Of a stretch of 64,000 bases of DNA, positions 42,700 to 52,965 are shown piece after piece. This DNA comes from Alphaproteobacteria bacterium (GTDB lineage Bacteria > Pseudomonadota > Alphaproteobacteria > RF32 > CAG-239): contig JAFTWG010000001.1 in assembly GCA_017465405.1 (NCBI GenBank), positions 1-64,000 of the forward strand, given 5' to 3'. How positions within the stretch are numbered: the stretch's first letter is position 1; each line of letters begins with the position of its first letter. The translations under genes were made by a program, and so were the position numbers. The notes beneath the pieces are model-generated. The model ran no database searches. It was not told the DNA's origin and was given only the letters and a program-made list of their open reading frames with translations.

Positions 42700-43829
42700 T
42701 ATTTGTTCTCCTTTTCATTACTTATTTCATTTATTTTTACTTTTTGATTGTCCGATTGTAGATTTATTTTTTCTGCAACCAACTTCATTGTCGGTAAAAA
42801 ATTATTTTCTAATACATAATTATTCCCGGATTCTGCCAATATTTTTACATTATGTTTTTTTACAAAATTTCCTTCACTAACATAAACAAAACTGTTTTCC
42901 GATTGTAAAGTTACCAAATCTTTTTTTATCAAAATTCCCCTATAGTCTTTTTCAATCATCACCGTTACATAAGCTTTATCTATAAGTTTTTGTTGCGGAT
43001 TTTCAAAATCGACATATACGGCAATAGAATTTGTTGCTCTGTCTATCTGATTATCGGAATATTTAAAAACACCTTCATAATCATAGATACTGCCATCTGC
43101 CAATTTTAATCTGATACGTTCATCAGCAAACATTTTTTCTTTTGCATTTTCTTCCAGATAATCTTTATCACTGATTGAAAAAACAACTCTTATAGGATTG
43201 GTTTGAACAATACTAAATAGTTTATTTTGCGGAGAAATATAATCTCCTTTAGTTAAAGCAACATTCCCGACAACCCCATTTATTGTTGAATTAACAACAG
43301 TATATCCTAAATCAACTTCTGCTTGTTTGACATTAGCTTTTGCTTGGTGCAAAATTGCTTGCGATGCCAAAAAAGATGCCTCTGCATTATCCATTTCTGT
43401 TTGTGAAACAGCTTTTAATCCGGCTTTTTTTATCCTCTCATAATAGTTTTTGGCATAATTGAAATCAGCCATTGCTTTATTTAGCGAAGCATTAGCAGCA
43501 TCAAGAGCGGCCTTATATTGTTCTTGTTCTATAACTACTAATTTTTGTCCGGCTTTAACTTTTTGTCCGCCTTCTACCAAAACTTCACTTATAAAACCGC
43601 TTATATAAGGTTGAACATTGACATCATTTATAGGTGTAACATAACCTATATATCTGTTTTCTACCGCTATTGTTTTTTCAATAATCGAAACGACATCAAT
43701 TTCCGCTTCTGTCGGCTCTTTTTCGGGCAAAATGTTTTTATGATACAAATGCCAACCAAACCAAGCCGCAAAAATTAAAAAAATAAGAGCGACAACCCAC
43801 GAGTATCCCAATTCTTTTTTATCAACCAT
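42699..43829 (-). CDS. RND efflux periplasmic adaptor (membrane fusion protein)
   Basis: A 376-residue AcrA-type adaptor with one N-terminal membrane segment (~residues 8-28) rather than a lipobox. It has the lipoyl motif [16 protein letters not shown], a coiled-coil hairpin (residues ~95-165), a second lipoyl half [20 protein letters not shown], and a beta-barrel domain. It is the first gene of the efflux operon. No TetR or MarR regulator is adjacent; the 137-nt gap to mraY is shared with a divergent promoter. Confidence 0.9.
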   Translation of the reverse strand: MVDKKELGYSWVVALIFLIFAAWFGWHLYHKNILPEKEPTEAEIDVVSIIEKTIAVENRYIGYVTPINDVNVQPYISGFISEVLVEGGQKVKAGQKLVVIEQEQYKAALDAANASLNKAMADFNYAKNYYERIKKAGLKAVSQTEMDNAEASFLASQAILHQAKANVKQAEVDLGYTVVNSTINGVVGNVALTKGDYISPQNKLFSIVQTNPIRVVFSISDKDYLEENAKEKMFADERIRLKLADGSIYDYEGVFKYSDNQIDRATNSIAVYVDFENPQQKLIDKAYVTVMIEKDYRGILIKKDLVTLQSENSFVYVSEGNFVKKHNVKILAESGNNYVLENNFLPTMKLVAEKINLQSDNQKVKINEISNEKENK

Positions 43830-43966
43830 TTTGCCCTCGTTATAAAAATCAAACTTAAGATTTAAATAATTGGGATTATTAACAATTCAACCTGCAATTT
43901 TAATCAAATTTTTAGACATTATATGTAAGTTATAATGAATAAAAAAAGTTCCGAGGAGCGAATCAA

Positions 43967-45004
43967 ATGTTATATAGTTTGTTAAATGCTTATACTGCCG
44001 ACTTTTTGGCATTTTTTACTTCGTTAATAATAATGCTTTTATGTGGCAAAAAATTTATAAAAATAATGCGCACATGGCAACATGAAGGACAGCCGATAAG
44101 AGAATGCGGTCCTAAAAGCCATTTAGAAACTAAAAAAGGAACCCCCACAATGGGCGGGCTCTTAATTCTGACCGCAATTACTATATCAACATTACTATTT
44201 TCAAATCTCAAACAAGAAATGACTTGGGTATGTTTGGGAGTTATGATTATCTTTGGAATCGCAGGATTTGTTGACGATTATGTAAAAGTAAAAAAACATA
44301 CTCCGAATGCAATGACCGCAAAAGTTAAACTTCTAATCCAATTTGCTGTTGCAGCCGGAGTCGCATATTTTGCTACAACTCAATACGAAGCTCCCATGAA
44401 TTTCAGCATCATCGTTCCATATCTCGATTTTCCTATTAATTTATGGTGGTTTTATATTCCTTTCGCTATGATTGTAATTGCCGGTGCATCTAATGCAGTC
44501 AACTTAAGCGACGGATTGGACGGATTAGCCGCAGGTTTGCTGATTCCTCCATTTATGGTATTAGGGTTTATTGCTCTTTTAATCGGCTTTGAATATTATG
44601 ATTTTATGCCCTTCCCGAGTTTAAGCATTATTTGTTCAGCCGTTATCGGTGCTTGTTTAGGATTTTTGTGGTTCAACTGTTCTCCGGCACAAATCTTCAT
44701 GGGAGATACTGGTTCTTTATCTCTCGGTGCACTTTTGGGAACTATAGCTATTTTGTCAAAACAAGATTTATTGTTGGCTATCATCGGTTTTGTTTTTGTT
44801 GTCGAAGCTTTATCGGTAATGATACAAGTTTTTTGGTATAAACGCACAAAAACCAGAGTATTTTTGATGGCACCGATTCATCATCACTTTGAACAAAAAG
44901 GCTGGAAGGAAACAACCGTCGTAATTCGTTTTTGGATTATCGGTTGGCTTGTTGCCGGACTTGGAATGCTCGCTGTAGTAAGTCCTACCGCGTGGGGAAA
45001 CTAG
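43967..45004 (+). CDS. mraY: Phospho-N-acetylmuramoyl-pentapeptide transferase
   Basis: Makes lipid I from UDP-MurNAc-pentapeptide and undecaprenyl phosphate. It has 345 residues and about ten membrane segments. Conserved parts are KKGTPTMGGL, the catalytic G-F-V-D-D-Y-V-K, NLSDGLDGLAAG, and the His-rich PIHHHFEQKGW loop. The RBS is GAGGAG. It is directly joined to ftsW (0 nt); murD, which usually lies between them, is absent. Confidence 0.96.
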   Translation: MLYSLLNAYTADFLAFFTSLIIMLLCGKKFIKIMRTWQHEGQPIRECGPKSHLETKKGTPTMGGLLILTAITISTLLFSNLKQEMTWVCLGVMIIFGIAGFVDDYVKVKKHTPNAMTAKVKLLIQFAVAAGVAYFATTQYEAPMNFSIIVPYLDFPINLWWFYIPFAMIVIAGASNAVNLSDGLDGLAAGLLIPPFMVLGFIALLIGFEYYDFMPFPSLSIICSAVIGACLGFLWFNCSPAQIFMGDTGSLSLGALLGTIAILSKQDLLLAIIGFVFVVEALSVMIQVFWYKRTKTRVFLMAPIHHHFEQKGWKETTVVIRFWIIGWLVAGLGMLAVVSPTAWGN

Positions 45005-46132
45005 ATGTTGTTATCTAGGGGAAAAAATAATATTTTTACAAATTGGTGGTGGACAGTCGATAAAATATTACTCGGCTGTATTGTCACATTAATCGCTATC
45101 GGAATAATTTTGAGTTTTTCAGCATCTCCGGCCGTAGCTGAAAGAGAGGGGTTCGGAAGTTATCATTTTATAAAACGACACCTTGTATTCGCTCCTGTTG
45201 CTTTGGGAATTGTTATTTTTCTATCAATGCAAAAGCTAAAAACTATCCGCAGATTTGCGCTGATAGGATATTTGGTTGCAATGATATTAGTCGGAATGAC
45301 TTTTTTCTTAGGTGAGGCTAATCGAGGAGCTTCTCGTTGGATACCTTTTTTCGGTTTCACATTGCAACCGTCTGAGTTTGTAAAGCCATTTTTTATCATC
45401 ATGGCAGCTTGGCTGTTTAACGGGCAAAAACAACAACCGGATTTTCCCGGAAACTTTTTATCAATAGCATTGTTCATAATTACGGCAGGAACTATTGTTG
45501 TTCAGCCTGACTGGGGAATGACAGGTGTCATTTCGCTCGTATGGGGAGCACAATTAGTTTTAAGCGGTGTTCCGTTTTTTTGGATATTTGTATTAGTAAT
45601 AGTTGCAATTATTGGCGGTACTATCGGATATTTTACCTTCCCGCATTTTCAAATGCGTATTCTCCAGTTTTTCGCAACCGGAAAAGATATTCCGTACCAA
45701 ATCAAACGAGCTAATGAAGCTTTTGAAAGCAGTAATTTTTTTGGTCGAGGCCCCGGAGAAGGGATAGCACGTTCCCATATTCCAGATGCTCACACCGACT
45801 TTATTTATGCGGTAATTGCCGAAGAATACGGATTTTTTATATGCCTTGCCGTTGTCCTTTTATATGCAACAATTGTAATTCGTGCCCTTATACTTTCTTG
45901 CAGAGAAAACAACTTTTTTATCGTTTTATCAGCATCAGGATTAGCTCTGTCTTTTGGGGTTCAAGCTATAATTAATATGGCATCTACATTACAACTAATG
46001 CCTACAAAAGGTATGACTCTACCATTTATATCCTACGGCGGTTCATCAATATTGGCCTCTGCGATAGGTATGGGAATGCTTTTGGCAATCACTCGTAAAA
46101 ACTCTCATGCGGAGGATAAAGACAATGTCTGA
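45005..46132 (+). CDS. ftsW: Lipid II polymerase of the divisome, FtsW
   Basis: SEDS-family septal peptidoglycan glycosyltransferase of 375 residues with ten membrane segments. Recognisable stretches are GASRWIPFFGFTLQPSEFVK, QPDWGMTG and the C-terminal SYGGSSILASAIGMGMLL. It starts on the nucleotide after the mraY stop. The 3' end overlaps murG by 8 nt. Confidence 0.95.
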   Translation: MLLSRGKNNIFTNWWWTVDKILLGCIVTLIAIGIILSFSASPAVAEREGFGSYHFIKRHLVFAPVALGIVIFLSMQKLKTIRRFALIGYLVAMILVGMTFFLGEANRGASRWIPFFGFTLQPSEFVKPFFIIMAAWLFNGQKQQPDFPGNFLSIALFIITAGTIVVQPDWGMTGVISLVWGAQLVLSGVPFFWIFVLVIVAIIGGTIGYFTFPHFQMRILQFFATGKDIPYQIKRANEAFESSNFFGRGPGEGIARSHIPDAHTDFIYAVIAEEYGFFICLAVVLLYATIVIRALILSCRENNFFIVLSASGLALSFGVQAIINMASTLQLMPTKGMTLPFISYGGSSILASAIGMGMLLAITRKNSHAEDKDNV

Positions 46133-47231
46133 TAACAAAAAAAAACTCATAATTCTAACCGCCGGAGGTACCGGAGGTCATGTATATCCGGCTGACGCAC
46201 TCGCTCAAGAGCTTGAAAAACGCGGATATAACTTAATGCTGGTTACAGATCAAAGAGGACTAAATAATTATCACGGAAAACTTGGTGAAATTGAAAATAA
46301 AGCCGTTTTAAGCGGTGCTTTAGTCGGTAAAAATATTTGGTTTAAAATAAAAAGTTTAATTAAAGTATCTTTAGGAATTTTACAATCGGTTTTCATTATT
46401 ATCAAATATAAACCCAAATGTGTTGTAGGATTTGGCGGATATGCTTCTTTTCCTTGTGCCGTCGCAGCCATACTTACGGGAACAGATTTAATAATTCACG
46501 AACAAAATTCGGTCATGAGCAGAACTAACCGTTTCTTAGCTAAATATGCTTCTAAAATTGCAACCAGCTTCCCCAAAACTAAATATGCTCCGCAAGGAAA
46601 TAATACTATTTTAACCGGTATGCCTGTAAGAACAACAATATCTGCACTTTTTGACAAACAATACAAACAACCTGAACAAAACGGAAAATTTAATCTGTTG
46701 GTACTGGGCGGTTCACAAGGTGCAAAAATTTTCTCGGAAGTTATTCCGCAGGCAATTAAGTCTCTTGATGAAAAGATTCAGCAAAATATTCATATCACGC
46801 AACAATGCAGAAAAGATGATATCGAGCTGTTGCAAAAAGAATATGCGGATGCAAAATGTTCTGCCGAAATATCAAATTTCTTCAAAAATATGCCGGAATT
46901 ATACGATACTAATCATCTCATCATATCCAGAGCCGGTGCATCTTCTGTTTGTGAAATTGCTGCCGCAGGAATTCCGTCAATTTTAGTTCCGTTACCGACT
47001 GCAGCAGATAATCATCAAACATTTAATGCTTCCGAATTTAAGAATAAGAACGGCGGTTTAGTTATTGCTCAAAAAGATTTCACTGCCGAAAAACTGCAAG
47101 AAATATTAGAAAAATTTATAAATAATCCGACAGATTTGGAAATAATGGCAAGAAACACCAAAAAATTCGCAATTATTGATGCCGATAAACGCCTTGCCGA
47201 CATTGTGGAAACAACCGTAAAGAGAGGTTAA
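46125..47231 (+). CDS. murG: UDP-GlcNAc:lipid I N-acetylglucosaminyltransferase
   Basis: Completes lipid II on the cytoplasmic face. It is a GT-B fold enzyme of about 368 residues, with the N-terminal glycine loop TAGGTGGHVYPA, the HEQNSVMSRTNR region, LGGSQGAKIFS, and the donor-site ISRAGASSVCE. ATG 46125 is chosen (GGAGGA upstream); an earlier in-frame ATG lies within ftsW. The next gene is murB, so murC, normally here, is missing. Confidence 0.95.
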   Translation: MSDNKKKLIILTAGGTGGHVYPADALAQELEKRGYNLMLVTDQRGLNNYHGKLGEIENKAVLSGALVGKNIWFKIKSLIKVSLGILQSVFIIIKYKPKCVVGFGGYASFPCAVAAILTGTDLIIHEQNSVMSRTNRFLAKYASKIATSFPKTKYAPQGNNTILTGMPVRTTISALFDKQYKQPEQNGKFNLLVLGGSQGAKIFSEVIPQAIKSLDEKIQQNIHITQQCRKDDIELLQKEYADAKCSAEISNFFKNMPELYDTNHLIISRAGASSVCEIAAAGIPSILVPLPTAADNHQTFNASEFKNKNGGLVIAQKDFTAEKLQEILEKFINNPTDLEIMARNTKKFAIIDADKRLADIVETTVKRG

Positions 47232-47232
47232 T

Positions 47233-48153
47233 ATGTTTAATTTTTTTAAAAATAATCCAATGCTGAAACTTCTCCCTAAAGTAAAAGGAAAATATTTAAA
47301 TAATGTCAATTTAAGCAAACATACATGGTTTGGTGTCGGGGGTCCGGCAGAAGTGATGTATATTCCTGCTGATGAAAATGATTTAAGTTATTTTCTAAAA
47401 AACTGCCCTAAAAATATTCCTACTTTTGTAATCGGTGGTGGTTCAAACTTATTAGTACGTGACGGAGGAATTCCCGGAGTTGTAATAAAATTGGATTCTC
47501 CGGCATTTAAAAAAGTGGACATAAAAGATAATCAAATAACTTGCGGAGCCGGATTAAAAAACATTGAATTGAAAAAACATTTAATCTCCAATGAATTAGG
47601 CGGGCTCGAATTTTTATGTTCAATTCCGGGAGTAATCGGCGGTTCAGTAAAAACCAACGCCGGTTGTTTCGGAAAAGAAGTAAAAGATGTTATAAGTTCA
47701 GCACAAATAATAAACGGAAACGGAGAAATTAAGACCATTGATGTTAAAGATTTAGAACTTGATTATAGAACAAGCTGTTTTCCGGAAGACTGGATTATCT
47801 TATCAATTACATTTAATGCTGTTAAAGAAAGTAAAGAAAACATCGAAAAAACACTCGCCGAACATAAAGCATATAGACAAGCCAACCAACCATACAATCA
47901 AAAAACCGCAGGTTCTACTTTCAAAAATCCCAAAGGACTGCGAGCTTGGGAACTGATAAAAAAATCCGGATGCGATTCTTTGGTTGTTGGAGGGGCAAAA
48001 GTTTCCGATAAACATTGTAATTTTTTAATTAATACCGGCAATGCGACGGCTAAAGACATTGAAACCTTAGGCGAAAATATAATATCACAAGTTCGTCAAA
48101 AGACATATATCACACTTGAATGGGAAGTTAAAAGAGTAGGTATAGATAAATAG
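47233..48153 (+). CDS. murB: UDP-N-acetylenolpyruvoylglucosamine reductase
   Basis: FAD- and NADPH-dependent second step of UDP-MurNAc synthesis. It has 306 residues, with the FAD-binding GGGSNLLVRDGG, SIPGVIGGSVKTNAG, Y-R-x-S near residue 176, and the catalytic Ser within AGSTFKNP. This is the shorter type II form without the extra domain of E. coli MurB. It starts 1 nt after the murG stop and ends directly before ftsQ. Confidence 0.94.
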   Translation: MFNFFKNNPMLKLLPKVKGKYLNNVNLSKHTWFGVGGPAEVMYIPADENDLSYFLKNCPKNIPTFVIGGGSNLLVRDGGIPGVVIKLDSPAFKKVDIKDNQITCGAGLKNIELKKHLISNELGGLEFLCSIPGVIGGSVKTNAGCFGKEVKDVISSAQIINGNGEIKTIDVKDLELDYRTSCFPEDWIILSITFNAVKESKENIEKTLAEHKAYRQANQPYNQKTAGSTFKNPKGLRAWELIKKSGCDSLVVGGAKVSDKHCNFLINTGNATAKDIETLGENIISQVRQKTYITLEWEVKRVGIDK

Positions 48154-49038
48154 ATGTGGTTTAAGAAAAAAAACATAAAACAGGATATTCCGGCACAGAA
48201 AGTCGATGAAAAATATAAGGTCTATTTACCAAAATTATGGCCATATCGTTTTATCGGCAATTTATGTCTTTTAGGACTTATTGCCGCCATATCTTTTGGA
48301 ATTTATGTTGTTAAAACCAATTTTGTAGAACAAAAGCTTGATATTTTTTCCAACTATTTTATCGATATAACATCACAAATCGGCTTTACCGTTGATGATG
48401 TAATTATTCAAGGGCGAGAAAAAACTCCATTGGAAGAAATAAAAAATATCGTAAATTTAGCTAATAATAATAATATTTTTAATCTCGATATTCATCAGAT
48501 AAAACAAGATATTTTATTATTACCATGGGTAAAAAATGTTGTAATTGAACGTTCATATTTTCCTAATGTAATAAAAATAAATTTAACCGAACGAGAAATA
48601 AGTTCAATTTGGCAGATAAACAATAGTTTTTATCCTGTCGATAAAGATGGTTTTGTAATTAAAACTCAAAATATTCCGGCTGTTCCTGCTTTAATTATTA
48701 CCGGTAAAGGGGCTCCTGAAAATATCAATAACCTTTTACCGATAATAAAAGAAAACGATTCATTATATAAACGAATTAAAGCTGCTTCGTATATCTCTGA
48801 ACGTCGTTGGGATATTATTTTAGATGATATTGAAAATGGTGTAACCATAAGGCTTCCTGCCGAAAAAACAAAAGCAGCTTGGAAAAAATTAATAAAATTG
48901 AGCAAAACTCAAGGACTTCTTAAGCGTAAATTAACTATCATTGATTTAAGATTCGGAAACAAAGTTGTAGTGACTCCGTTAAAACTCTCAAAAGAAGAGC
49001 GTTTACGGCGTCGTAACATCAAAGAACACAAACTTTAA
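48154..49038 (+). CDS. ftsQ: Cell division protein FtsQ
   Basis: A bitopic divisome scaffold of 294 residues with a cytoplasmic N-terminus, one membrane helix (~residues 30-52) and a periplasmic POTRA domain (~75-150; the segment VKNVVIERSYFPNVIKINL is its beta-strand pair). The conserved KNVVIERSYP-like motif and the downstream WQINNSFYPVDKDG are typical. It directly abuts murB; a ddl gene usually sits in between. Confidence 0.88.
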   Translation: MWFKKKNIKQDIPAQKVDEKYKVYLPKLWPYRFIGNLCLLGLIAAISFGIYVVKTNFVEQKLDIFSNYFIDITSQIGFTVDDVIIQGREKTPLEEIKNIVNLANNNNIFNLDIHQIKQDILLLPWVKNVVIERSYFPNVIKINLTEREISSIWQINNSFYPVDKDGFVIKTQNIPAVPALIITGKGAPENINNLLPIIKENDSLYKRIKAASYISERRWDIILDDIENGVTIRLPAEKTKAAWKKLIKLSKTQGLLKRKLTIIDLRFGNKVVVTPLKLSKEERLRRRNIKEHKL

Positions 49039-49052
49039 AGGGTACAAAAACA

Positions 49053-50324
49053 ATGAATTCCTTTAGCCGACATACTTTAATTGCTGCTTTAGATATAGGC
49101 TCATCTAAAGTATGTTGCGTTATTGCTCGTGTAAACGGAAGAGATAAAAAAATATCTATTGCCGGATACGGATATAATGCGGCAAAAGGAATTCAAAACG
49201 GTGTAATTACAAATTTCAACCAAGCAACCTACTCTATTTGTGATGCTCTTGAAGCTGCCGAACAAATGGCAAATGAACGTGTTGAACGTGTTATCGTCAA
49301 TATATCGAGCAGCAAAACCAAAAGTGTCATAAAAAGAGCGTCGATTCCGCTTAATAAAACCAAACCGGTTACCGAAATCGAAGCCAAAAAAGCCAAAGAT
49401 AAGGCAACTTATAAACTAAACATTGAAGATAACGAACTTATCCATTGTTTAACGACCGGTTATCGTCTCGATTTTGGCGAAGAAATTAGCGATCCTCGTA
49501 ATATGTACGGTGAAAATCTGTCTGCGGATGTTTTACTCGGTATGGTACCGGCAATCACATATCGTAATACTCAAACTGTTCTCAACAATGCACATTTAGA
49601 AATTGCGGGAAAAGTTTTGTCTCCATACGCTTCCGGACTTGCTTGTCTTGTTGACGATGAAAAAGAATTGGGAGCGACTATTATTGATATAGGTGGTGGC
49701 ACAACAAGTATCGCTACATTTATGCACGGACACCCGATATATTTTAGTTCCATCGGTGTCGGCGGCGATAATGTAACAAAAGATATTGCCTGGGGTCTGA
49801 CCACGTCTTTTGCTCATGCTGAACGCCTAAAAACCTTACATGGTTGTGCTTTTCTAAATTCTCAAGACGCAAATGAAACAATCAATGTATATCCGGTCGG
49901 CGAAGAAGATGACAGTCTTATCAAATATATACCAAAATCAAATTTGATTGAAATTATCGCACCTCGTGTTGAAGAAATTTTTGAACTTGTAAATCAAAAA
50001 CTTGATGAAGCCGGATTAAAAGAAGTTAATTCACATCGTATCGTATTAACCGGAGGCGGCAGTCAATTATTAGGCATAAGAGAAGTTGCCTCGCTTATTC
50101 TTGACAAACAGGTTCGTTTAGGACGCCCGAGAAATATTGGAAATGTTCTTGACATATCTGAATTTGAAGTTTTGCAATATCCGTCATTTTCAACAGTTAT
50201 CGGGTTGCTTTTATTTGTATTAAACCACCCCGAAATTAAGCCGACTAAAGTTATTTCAAAACCTATCAATACGGACGGAAACCGTTTCAGTAAAATTCTT
50301 AGTTGGCTAAAGAATAATTTTTAA
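49053..50324 (+). CDS. ftsA: Cell division protein FtsA
   Basis: Actin-like ATPase that tethers FtsZ to the membrane. It has 423 residues, with nucleotide-binding parts ALDIGSSKVCC, DIGGGTTSIA and TGGGSQL. The insertion domain follows the first. The end is an amphipathic basic helix (SKILSWLKNNF), the membrane-targeting tail. It lies 14 nt after ftsQ. Confidence 0.95.
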   Translation: MNSFSRHTLIAALDIGSSKVCCVIARVNGRDKKISIAGYGYNAAKGIQNGVITNFNQATYSICDALEAAEQMANERVERVIVNISSSKTKSVIKRASIPLNKTKPVTEIEAKKAKDKATYKLNIEDNELIHCLTTGYRLDFGEEISDPRNMYGENLSADVLLGMVPAITYRNTQTVLNNAHLEIAGKVLSPYASGLACLVDDEKELGATIIDIGGGTTSIATFMHGHPIYFSSIGVGGDNVTKDIAWGLTTSFAHAERLKTLHGCAFLNSQDANETINVYPVGEEDDSLIKYIPKSNLIEIIAPRVEEIFELVNQKLDEAGLKEVNSHRIVLTGGGSQLLGIREVASLILDKQVRLGRPRNIGNVLDISEFEVLQYPSFSTVIGLLLFVLNHPEIKPTKVISKPINTDGNRFSKILSWLKNNF

Positions 50325-50405
50325 TTTTAGTAACTAAACTTTAATTACTTTTTCGTAGTATGAGAACAAATATTTTTTGACCATTTAAACTTGGGAGTTA
50401 AACTT

Positions 50406-52103
50406 ATGCCCGTAAAATTAGCAGTACCAGAAACTAATATGATAACCTTAAAACCTCGCATTTCGGTTGTAGGTGTCGGCGGTGGCGGCGGAAATGCCGT
50501 AAACAATATGATTACAAAAACCTTGGAAGGTGTTGACTTTATTGTTGCCAATACCGATGCTCAAGCATTAGCTAACTCAAAATGCACACGCAGAATCCAA
50601 CTGGGCGTTGAAACCACTCGTGGTTTGGGTGCAGGTGCATGTCCCGAAGTAGGAAAAGCAGCAGCAGAAGAAGCAAGAGCAGAAATAGAAAAAGAGCTTG
50701 AAGGTGCAAATATGGTATTTATCACTGCCGGAATGGGTGGTGGTACCGGTTCCGGTGCAGCTCCGGTTATTGCTAAAATTGCAAAAGAAAAAGGCATTTT
50801 AACGATTGGTGTAATTACAAAACCATTTCAATTTGAAGGCAAGAAAAGAGCTCAAATTGCTGAAAAAGCAGTTGAGGAATTTATTTCTTCCGTTGACAGT
50901 ATTATAATTATCCCGAACCAAAATCTTTTCCGCATTGCCGATAAAAATACTACTTTGGCAGATGCTTTTGTTATGGCCGATAATGTATTATATTCGGGTG
51001 TCCGCTCAATTACCGACCTTATGACTATGCCGGGACTTATCAATTTGGACTTTGCCGATGTTAAAAATATTATGTCCGACAAAGGTAAATCAATCATGGG
51101 AACCGGTGAAGCAGAAGGTGACAACAGAGCGATTAAAGCAGCAGAAGAAGCCCTTTCAAATCCGTTATTGGATTATAACAATATGAGCGGTGCAAAGGGT
51201 GTATTAATCAATATTACCGGAGGTCCGGATATTACCTTATTTGAAGTTGATGAAGCCGCAAACCGTATCAAAGAAGAAGTTGACGAAGAAGCAAACATTA
51301 TCTTCGGTTCAAGCTTTGACGAAACCTTAACCGGAAAAATAAGAGTTTCTATCGTTGCTACCGGAATTGGAGAAGCTAAAAATGTTCAAAACAAACCTGC
51401 TCCGATTACTAATTATTTAGAAGAAAGTTACAATAGCGGTAGCTCAATTCCTAATATTCCCAGCGATGAAATCGATTCTAATTTAGCAAAATTTGCCGCA
51501 ACCATTGTTCCGGAAAGCATAGAAGAAGAATCTAAAGAAGTTGTTGAAGAACAAGAAGAAGTTTCTCCGATTGAAGATATAATTCCGGAAGAAGAAATTA
51601 AGGTAGCAAATGAACCTATCGCAATTATTGATGATTTGCTTAATGAACAAGAAGATGATAATGAAAATGCAAATTCTTCCGTAATGAGTGACATGCCTCA
51701 AGCCTCTTCATTGTTTAATGCTGTAATGAACAGAACAGAACGCAATGATATCGATGCTCAACTTGAAAGCGCTTTATCAGCACAAGGTAATATTTTCAGT
51801 TCTTCCAATGCTCCTCGTATAGTTGATGAAGAAGAACCGGAATTGTTTGCCAACACTCCGCAAATTTTCGCAACTCCGTCAAGACAAGAAAGAAATGAAG
51901 AGTTGATTGTTCCTGAAGATAAAGAATATAAACCTACATTTCTTGACAGAGTAACCGGTCGCTCTATTTTGTTAAATCGTAATAAGAAAAAGGCAGAAAG
52001 AGAACAACAACATTATCAAGAACCTGTAACTCCAAGCCTTGCATCCGGTGATGATTATGCTGAAAACGATTTGAGCATACCATCATTCTTACGCAGAAAA
52101 TAA
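50406..52103 (+). CDS. ftsZ: Cell division GTPase FtsZ
   Basis: Tubulin-like GTPase that forms the Z ring. It has 565 residues. The GTPase domain (~residues 10-330) has [13 protein letters not shown], the tubulin signature [11 protein letters not shown], and NTDAQAL. A ~220-residue acidic, Pro/Ser-rich linker follows and ends in the conserved tail [11 protein letters not shown], which binds FtsA. A long linker and an LRR-type tail are usual in alphaproteobacteria. ATG 50406 follows GGGAG. The gene is 81 nt from ftsA and ends the cluster at a terminator. Confidence 0.97.
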   Translation: MPVKLAVPETNMITLKPRISVVGVGGGGGNAVNNMITKTLEGVDFIVANTDAQALANSKCTRRIQLGVETTRGLGAGACPEVGKAAAEEARAEIEKELEGANMVFITAGMGGGTGSGAAPVIAKIAKEKGILTIGVITKPFQFEGKKRAQIAEKAVEEFISSVDSIIIIPNQNLFRIADKNTTLADAFVMADNVLYSGVRSITDLMTMPGLINLDFADVKNIMSDKGKSIMGTGEAEGDNRAIKAAEEALSNPLLDYNNMSGAKGVLINITGGPDITLFEVDEAANRIKEEVDEEANIIFGSSFDETLTGKIRVSIVATGIGEAKNVQNKPAPITNYLEESYNSGSSIPNIPSDEIDSNLAKFAATIVPESIEEESKEVVEEQEEVSPIEDIIPEEEIKVANEPIAIIDDLLNEQEDDNENANSSVMSDMPQASSLFNAVMNRTERNDIDAQLESALSAQGNIFSSSNAPRIVDEEEPELFANTPQIFATPSRQERNEELIVPEDKEYKPTFLDRVTGRSILLNRNKKKAEREQQHYQEPVTPSLASGDDYAENDLSIPSFLRRK

Positions 52104-52118
52104 CTTAATCTAAAAACA

Positions 52119-52150
52119 AAAAAGGGAAGCCATTTAGCTTCCCTTTTTTA
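52119..52150. terminator. Bidirectional terminator between ftsZ and trmB
   Basis: Ten-bp stem AAAGGGAAGC/GCTTCCCTTT (52121-52130 with 52137-52146), flanked by A- and T-runs. It ends the division cluster and the convergent trmB. Confidence 0.92.
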
Positions 52151-52157
52151 CTTTAAA

Positions 52158-52871
52158 TTACTTTCTTACAAAATCAAGAAAAACCGGCTTTCTTCCTTCT
52201 CTTATAGCTTTGCGTTGATATTTGGTTTGCACCCAGTCTTGCGGTTCATGTTTCCAATCATTGCCGCAAGTTGCGGTCCATTCAAAATCAGGACATTCGT
52301 GCATTTTGCGCAAAGTCCAAGACTTATATATTTTATGATCGGTAGCAACACGCAAAACTCCACCCGGTTTAATTATACGAGCCAATACTTTCAAATTGTC
52401 CGGATTTATAAAACGACGAGGTGCATGACGTTTTTTAGGCCAAGGATCAGGAAAAAGTAAAAATACTCTATCCAAACTGTTGTCCGGTATCAACGGAAAC
52501 AACAAACGAATATCATCATCCCAAACTCGAACATTATCACTTCTGTTCGGCAACAAATTTATTTCACCATCTATTTCATCATTTTGTTTAATTCCGGTCA
52601 TCAAACTCAACAAGTTCGCTATACCGTTTTTGAAAACCTCTGCTCCGATATAAGCATTCTTTGTATTATTCGCAGAATGTCCTGCCAAATGGTCACCATC
52701 TCCGAACCCTATTTCAAGACATATATTTTCAGGAGCAAACGGAAAGTCTAAAGGATTTTGCGGATTTATTTTAATTTTGGGCAAAAAACTATCCATCAAC
52801 GCACTTTTTGCCTTGCGAAGTCTTCTTCCTTGTCTGCGTCCGTAAAAATGAGGTTTATCTTCTGTAAACAT
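52158..52871 (-). CDS. trmB: tRNA (guanine-N7)-methyltransferase
   Basis: Makes m7G46 in tRNA. It has 237 residues. The SAM motif is ICLEIGFGDGDH, and the family signature LFPDPWPKKRH plays the substrate and catalytic role. The basic N-terminus (FYGRRQGRRLRKAK) fits RNA binding. It is the last gene of the minus-strand cluster, downstream of the XRE regulator and its terminator. metK, often between them, is absent here. Confidence 0.94.
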   Translation of the reverse strand: MFTEDKPHFYGRRQGRRLRKAKSALMDSFLPKIKINPQNPLDFPFAPENICLEIGFGDGDHLAGHSANNTKNAYIGAEVFKNGIANLLSLMTGIKQNDEIDGEINLLPNRSDNVRVWDDDIRLLFPLIPDNSLDRVFLLFPDPWPKKRHAPRRFINPDNLKVLARIIKPGGVLRVATDHKIYKSWTLRKMHECPDFEWTATCGNDWKHEPQDWVQTKYQRKAIREGRKPVFLDFVRK

Positions 52872-52914
52872 TTTATAGTTTCCTTATTATTCATATATTT
52901 ATTTCGGCATAATA

Positions 52915-52945
52915 AAAGCTGGTAATAAAAATTACCAGCTTTATT
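52915..52945 (-). terminator. Terminator of the XRE regulator gene
   Basis: Twelve-bp perfect stem (52915-52926 with 52931-52942) with a 4-nt loop, followed by T-rich DNA on the minus strand. It separates the regulator from trmB. Confidence 0.85.
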
Positions 52946-52965
52946 TTATTATTGTGGCAAAAAAG

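Noticed and set aside
43920..43966. Consensus promoter for mraY around TATAAT
   Set aside because: A TATAAT is present but the nearest TTGACA-like hexamer is about 12 nt away, too close for a normal spacer.
51428..51701. Minus-strand frames of up to 88 codons opposite the ftsZ linker
   Set aside because: They mirror the acidic, Glu-rich linker codons on the other strand and have no ribosome binding site.
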